8,345 nt of DNA from Bifidobacterium breve (GTDB taxonomy: Bacteria; Actinomycetota; Actinomycetes; UBA12327): NCBI GenBank assembly GCA_943332445.1, contig CALQPL010000033.1:1-8345 (forward strand), in the 5' to 3' direction. Below are positions 6,431-8,345 of the stretch, in pieces; the stretch's first letter is position 1, and each line of letters begins with the position of its first letter. The position numbers and the translations under genes are program-made. The notes below the pieces were generated by a model that was not told the origin of the DNA, ran no database searches, and worked only from the letters and a program-made list of their open reading frames with translations.

Positions 6431-6915
6431 CGAGTACCCCAAGTGTAGATTTGCTTCCGAAGTTTCAGGTAGACGAAACTCTCGGTAGTGCGCACGCCTG
6501 GAATGGCGCGGATTTTTTGATTGAGCAGTTCGAGCAGTCGGTCATCATCTTCACAGACAACTTCGACAAGTAGATCAAACGAACCGGCTGTAATCACTAC
6601 GTAGGAAACTTCAGGTAACTCCGCCAATGCATCAGCGACGGTTTCCATATCGCCGTCGGTGCCGATGCCGATCATGGCTGCTCGTGGAAAGCCCACTTGC
6701 ATTGGATCGGTCACCGCAACAATTTGCATCGCACCGGTGGAAACCAATTTGGCTACCCGTTGACGTACCGCTGCTTCAGACAGACCAACGACTTTGCCGA
6801 TCGTCGCGTACGGTCGCCGGCCGTCCTCTTGCAACTGTTCAATGATCGCCTTGCTCACATCGTCCAAAACGACTGTTTCGGAACGGTCCCGGATGGGTGA
6901 GACGGAGGCGGCCAT
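6427..6915 (-). CDS. Lrp/AsnC family transcriptional regulator
   Basis: This 162-residue protein has the standard Lrp/AsnC layout. After a short N-terminal tail (1-15), a winged helix-turn-helix runs over about 17-62; its recognition part is T-I-G-K-V-V-G-L-S-E-A-A-V-R-Q-R (38-53). A RAM (ACT-like) ligand-binding and oligomerisation domain follows over about 78-152, including the G-S-F-D-L-L-V-E-V strand (111-119). Family members form dimers to octamers, bind amino acids or related metabolites, and commonly control their own gene and the adjacent catabolic genes. Being first in the minus-strand operon and facing the aldehyde dehydrogenase across the control region fits regulation of both directions. 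The ligand is unknown; a diamine, lysine or omega-amino acid is a guess. The ATG at 6915 has no properly spaced Shine-Dalgarno (GGAGAG is about 12 bases away), while a possible -10 box ends 6 bases before it, suggesting leaderless translation. Confidence 0.92.
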   Translation of the reverse strand: MAASVSPIRDRSETVVLDDVSKAIIEQLQEDGRRPYATIGKVVGLSEAAVRQRVAKLVSTGAMQIVAVTDPMQVGFPRAAMIGIGTDGDMETVADALAELPEVSYVVITAGSFDLLVEVVCEDDDRLLELLNQKIRAIPGVRTTESFVYLKLRKQIYTWGTR

Positions 6916-6921
6916 GTGTCT

Positions 6922-6950
6922 ATTCTGCTCTCCAATCGGAAAGCGAGCAA
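6922..6950 (-). promoter_or_regulatory. Candidate promoter of the Lrp-led operon, possibly leaderless
   Basis: On the minus strand, TTGCTC (6950-6945) and CAGAAT (6927-6922) are separated by 17 bases. Each matches the sigma-70-type consensus at four of six positions. Transcription would begin close to the ATG at 6915, giving a leaderless or nearly leaderless mRNA, which is common in actinobacteria and agrees with the lack of a well-placed ribosome binding site. This rests on sequence resemblance only. Confidence 0.35.
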
Positions 6951-6957
6951 GTGAATC

Positions 6958-7008
6958 CGTAGTCTTAAGTCCCTAATAGTACGAATTTCGTAGTCTTTGG
7001 TCCTAAAA
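6958..7008 (+). repeat. Phased direct repeat (two copies, 31-bp period), candidate regulator sites
   Basis: Two related segments, 6958-6978 and 6989-7008, share CGTAGTCTT exactly, then two variable bases, GTCC, and a TAA-containing AT-rich tail. About 17 of 20 positions match if one gap is allowed. The starts are 31 bp apart, close to three helical turns, so both copies would face the same side of the DNA. Arrays phased like this suit Lrp/AsnC oligomers, which bind several sites around a wrapped core. Binding is inferred. Confidence 0.55.
6980..6992. promoter_or_regulatory. 13-bp palindrome, candidate Lrp/AsnC operator
   Basis: TACGAATTTCGTA has perfect 6-base arms around a single central T. 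It sits between the two direct-repeat copies and shares its last four bases with the second copy. A short AT-centred palindrome of about 13-15 bp is the usual form of an Lrp/AsnC half-operator. It lies upstream of both candidate promoters, about 65-75 bp from the presumed start of the regulator transcript. Function is inferred from position and symmetry. Confidence 0.5.
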
Positions 7009-7022
7009 CCCTGCGTTAACCG

Positions 7023-7051
7023 TTGGCCTGACCTAGGGTTGTGGCTAGAAG
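7023..7051 (+). promoter_or_regulatory. Candidate promoter of the aldehyde dehydrogenase gene
   Basis: TTGGCC (7023-7028) and TAGAAG (7046-7051) are separated by 17 bases and each matches the sigma-70-type consensus at four of six positions. Initiation would fall near 7057-7059, inside the first arm of the inverted repeat at 7054-7080. A protein bound there could block initiation or early elongation. The match is modest and other placements are possible. Confidence 0.35.
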
Positions 7052-7053
7052 TA

Positions 7054-7080
7054 GGCCTAGATCTGGTCTCGATCTAGGCC
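7054..7080. repeat. Perfect inverted repeat (10-bp arms, 7-base spacer) upstream of the aldehyde dehydrogenase gene
   Basis: GGCCTAGATC (7054-7063) and GATCTAGGCC (7071-7080) are exact reverse complements separated by TGGTCTC. The element ends 42 bp before the ATG at 7123. It may be a protein operator next to the transcription start, or a hairpin at the 5' end of the mRNA. No T-run follows, so it is not an intrinsic terminator. Its sequence does not match the direct repeat or the 13-bp palindrome, which suggests a second DNA-binding protein or an RNA role. The symmetry is certain; the function is not. Confidence 0.6.
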
Positions 7081-7122
7081 CCGAACAGGGTCGATCACAG
7101 TCGTAGCGCAAGGGAGCACGCC

Positions 7123-8345
7123 ATGAGTCGAGTAGTCCGCAATGTGATCAATGGAGAAGTTGTCGATGCGGCCGACGGTCGTACGACTGACTTGATTGAT
7201 CCGACCACCGGTGAGGTGTTCGGCACCGCAGCTCTGAGCGGTAGCGCCGATGTTGACCGCGCATATGCGGCAGCGTCCAAAGCGTTCGAGACCTGGCGCG
7301 ACACCACTCCCGCTGAGCGTCACGTGGCCATGCTCAAGATCGCGGACTTGATTGAAGCGCGCGCTGACGAGTTCGTACAAGCCGAAGTCCAAAACACTGG
7401 CAAGCCGATCGGCCTCACCGAGTCCGAAGAAATCCCTCCGATGCTCGATCAGATTCGATTTTTCGCTGGCGCTGCACGCGTTCTCGAAGGTCGCGCCGCT
7501 GGTGAATACATGAGTGGGCATACCTCGTTTATTCGTCGCGAACCCATTGGTGTGATTGGACAAGTCACGCCGTGGAACTACCCCATGATGATGGCCGTGT
7601 GGAAGTGGGCGCCAGCCATTGCGGCGGGCAACACGATCGTGATGAAGCCATCGGACACCACACCGGTGACAACCTCGCTCATGGCCGAAATCATCAATGA
7701 AGTTCTGCCCCCTGGCGTATTCAATGTGGTGTGTGGTGACCGCGAAACCGGCAAATTGGTGGTGGAGCACCCCCGTGCTGACATGGTGGCCATCACCGGT
7801 TCCACCCGCGCCGGAGCCCAGGTAGCCGCCTCGGCAGCCCCAGACATTAAGCGGGTCCACCTCGAGCTCGGTGGCAATGCGCCCGTCATTGTTTTTGATG
7901 ATGCAGATGCCGAAGCTGCGGCCGAAGCGATCGCTGTTGCTGGCTTCTTTAATGCCGGACCAGACTGCACAGCTGCGACTCGCGTTATCGCCACTCCTGG
8001 TATTTACCCCGCACTCGTTGCTGCATTAACCGAGCAGGCCAAGAACACCGTGACGGGTCCGCCGTCAAATGAGGATGCGTTGTACGGTCCATTGAACAAC
8101 GCCAACCAGTTGGCCCACGTGTCGAGCTTCTTTGACAACGTTCCCGCTCACGCTGTGGTCAATACCGGTGGCGCTCGAGTAGGGGAGTCGGGTTACTTCT
8201 TTGCGCCCACGATTGTTTCGGACCTTCAGCAAGGCGACGAGATGGTGAAGCGGGAAATCTTTGGACCCGTGATTACTGTGCAGCAGGCCGCCGATGAAGC
8301 TGAGGCACTGAAGTTTGCCAATGACACCGAGTATGGATTGTCATC
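7123..8345 (+). CDS. Gamma-aminobutyraldehyde dehydrogenase-like aldehyde dehydrogenase (PatD-like), 3' end beyond the window
   Basis: The frame stays open from the ATG at 7123 to the right edge, giving about 407 residues; E. coli PatD has 474, so roughly 65-70 are missing. The enzyme would oxidise an omega-aminoaldehyde (4-aminobutanal to GABA, or 5-aminopentanal to 5-aminovalerate) with NAD+. Visible marks are T-P-W-N-Y (149-153, oxyanion Asn152), K-P-S-D (175-178, cofactor ribose), T-G-S-T-R-A-G (225-231, NAD loop), E-L-G-G with general base Glu248, nucleophile Cys282 in D-C-T-A-A-T-R, and E-I-F-G-P-V near the end. The phrase R-F-F-A-G-A-A-R and the stretch around Cys282 closely resemble PatD. 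GGGAG lies six bases before the ATG, a good ribosome binding site. One oddity: Pro280 replaces the common Gln two residues before the catalytic Cys. It is divergent from the aminotransferase operon, whose product it probably consumes. Betaine-aldehyde or other aldehyde specificity is possible. Confidence 0.92.
   Translation, partial: MSRVVRNVINGEVVDAADGRTTDLIDPTTGEVFGTAALSGSADVDRAYAAASKAFETWRDTTPAERHVAMLKIADLIEARADEFVQAEVQNTGKPIGLTESEEIPPMLDQIRFFAGAARVLEGRAAGEYMSGHTSFIRREPIGVIGQVTPWNYPMMMAVWKWAPAIAAGNTIVMKPSDTTPVTTSLMAEIINEVLPPGVFNVVCGDRETGKLVVEHPRADMVAITGSTRAGAQVAASAAPDIKRVHLELGGNAPVIVFDDADAEAAAEAIAVAGFFNAGPDCTAATRVIATPGIYPALVAALTEQAKNTVTGPPSNEDALYGPLNNANQLAHVSSFFDNVPAHAVVNTGGARVGESGYFFAPTIVSDLQQGDEMVKREIFGPVITVQQAADEAEALKFANDTEYGLS

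Larger units (their letters stand above)
6916..7122. promoter_or_regulatory. Divergent control region between the Lrp-family gene and the aldehyde dehydrogenase gene
   Basis: This 207-bp region is the only sizeable non-coding stretch in the window and separates the two divergent transcripts. It is richer in A and T than the flanking genes at about 6960-7020. It holds a phased direct repeat, a 13-bp palindrome and a perfect inverted repeat, listed separately, together with candidate promoters for both directions. I see no small open reading frame or RNA gene in it. Control of both transcripts by the adjacent Lrp/AsnC protein is inferred from family habits and position. Confidence 0.75.

Noticed and set aside
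7054..7080. The inverted repeat considered as an intrinsic terminator.
   Set aside because: No T-run follows on either strand, and its position just upstream of a gene with a good ribosome binding site points to an operator or leader hairpin.
7057..7860. A 267-codon open frame on the minus strand across the aldehyde dehydrogenase gene and the control region.
   Set aside because: It is antisense to a clearly conserved aldehyde dehydrogenase, its product has no recognisable motif and is His/Gly rich as expected from a complementary frame, and it runs through the inverted repeat and promoter region.

Overview
The window looks like a chromosomal segment from an actinobacterium of moderate GC content (mid-50s percent by eye). 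The evidence is the cdsA-rlmN pair, a DUF2505 gene (a family found mainly in Actinobacteria), an actinobacterial-type PuuB-like flavoprotein, and dense operons with ATGA/GTGA stop-start overlaps. I cannot name the genus. No tRNA, rRNA, CRISPR array, insertion sequence or phage gene is visible.

Layout. (1) Left edge to 1318, + strand: the C-terminus of CDP-diglyceride synthase (CdsA), overlapping by 4 bp the complete 23S rRNA/tRNA adenine-C2 methyltransferase gene rlmN. (2) 1315-6915, - strand: six tightly packed genes, read in the order Lrp/AsnC regulator, class III (omega) aminotransferase, PPOX-type flavin-binding protein, PuuB-like FAD oxidoreductase, glutaryl-CoA dehydrogenase, DUF2505 protein. 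Three of the five junctions are stop-start overlaps of 1 or 4 bp, one is a 6-bp gap and one a 42-bp gap, so this is probably one transcript. Its last stop codon overlaps the rlmN stop codon tail to tail. (3) 6916-7122: a divergent control region with a helically phased direct repeat, a 13-bp palindrome, a perfect 10-bp-arm inverted repeat and plausible promoters in both directions. (4) 7123 to the right edge, + strand: a PatD-like aminobutyraldehyde dehydrogenase, cut by the window end.

Working together. Aminotransferase plus aminoaldehyde dehydrogenase is the standard two-step route from a diamine to an omega-amino acid (putrescine to 4-aminobutanal to GABA, or cadaverine to 5-aminopentanal to 5-aminovalerate). 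The PuuB-like flavoprotein could open a parallel oxidative entry. The Lrp/AsnC protein sits at the divergent promoter and is the obvious local regulator. The unusual member is the glutaryl-CoA dehydrogenase. It keeps the residues associated with glutaryl-CoA binding and decarboxylation, and glutaryl-CoA is the end point of C5 (cadaverine/lysine/5-aminovalerate) breakdown, not of putrescine breakdown. The locus may therefore serve C5 diamine or lysine catabolism as well as, or instead of, putrescine. This is inference from gene content. Most of the window is recognisable metabolism, and I see no clear sign of a wholly new system.
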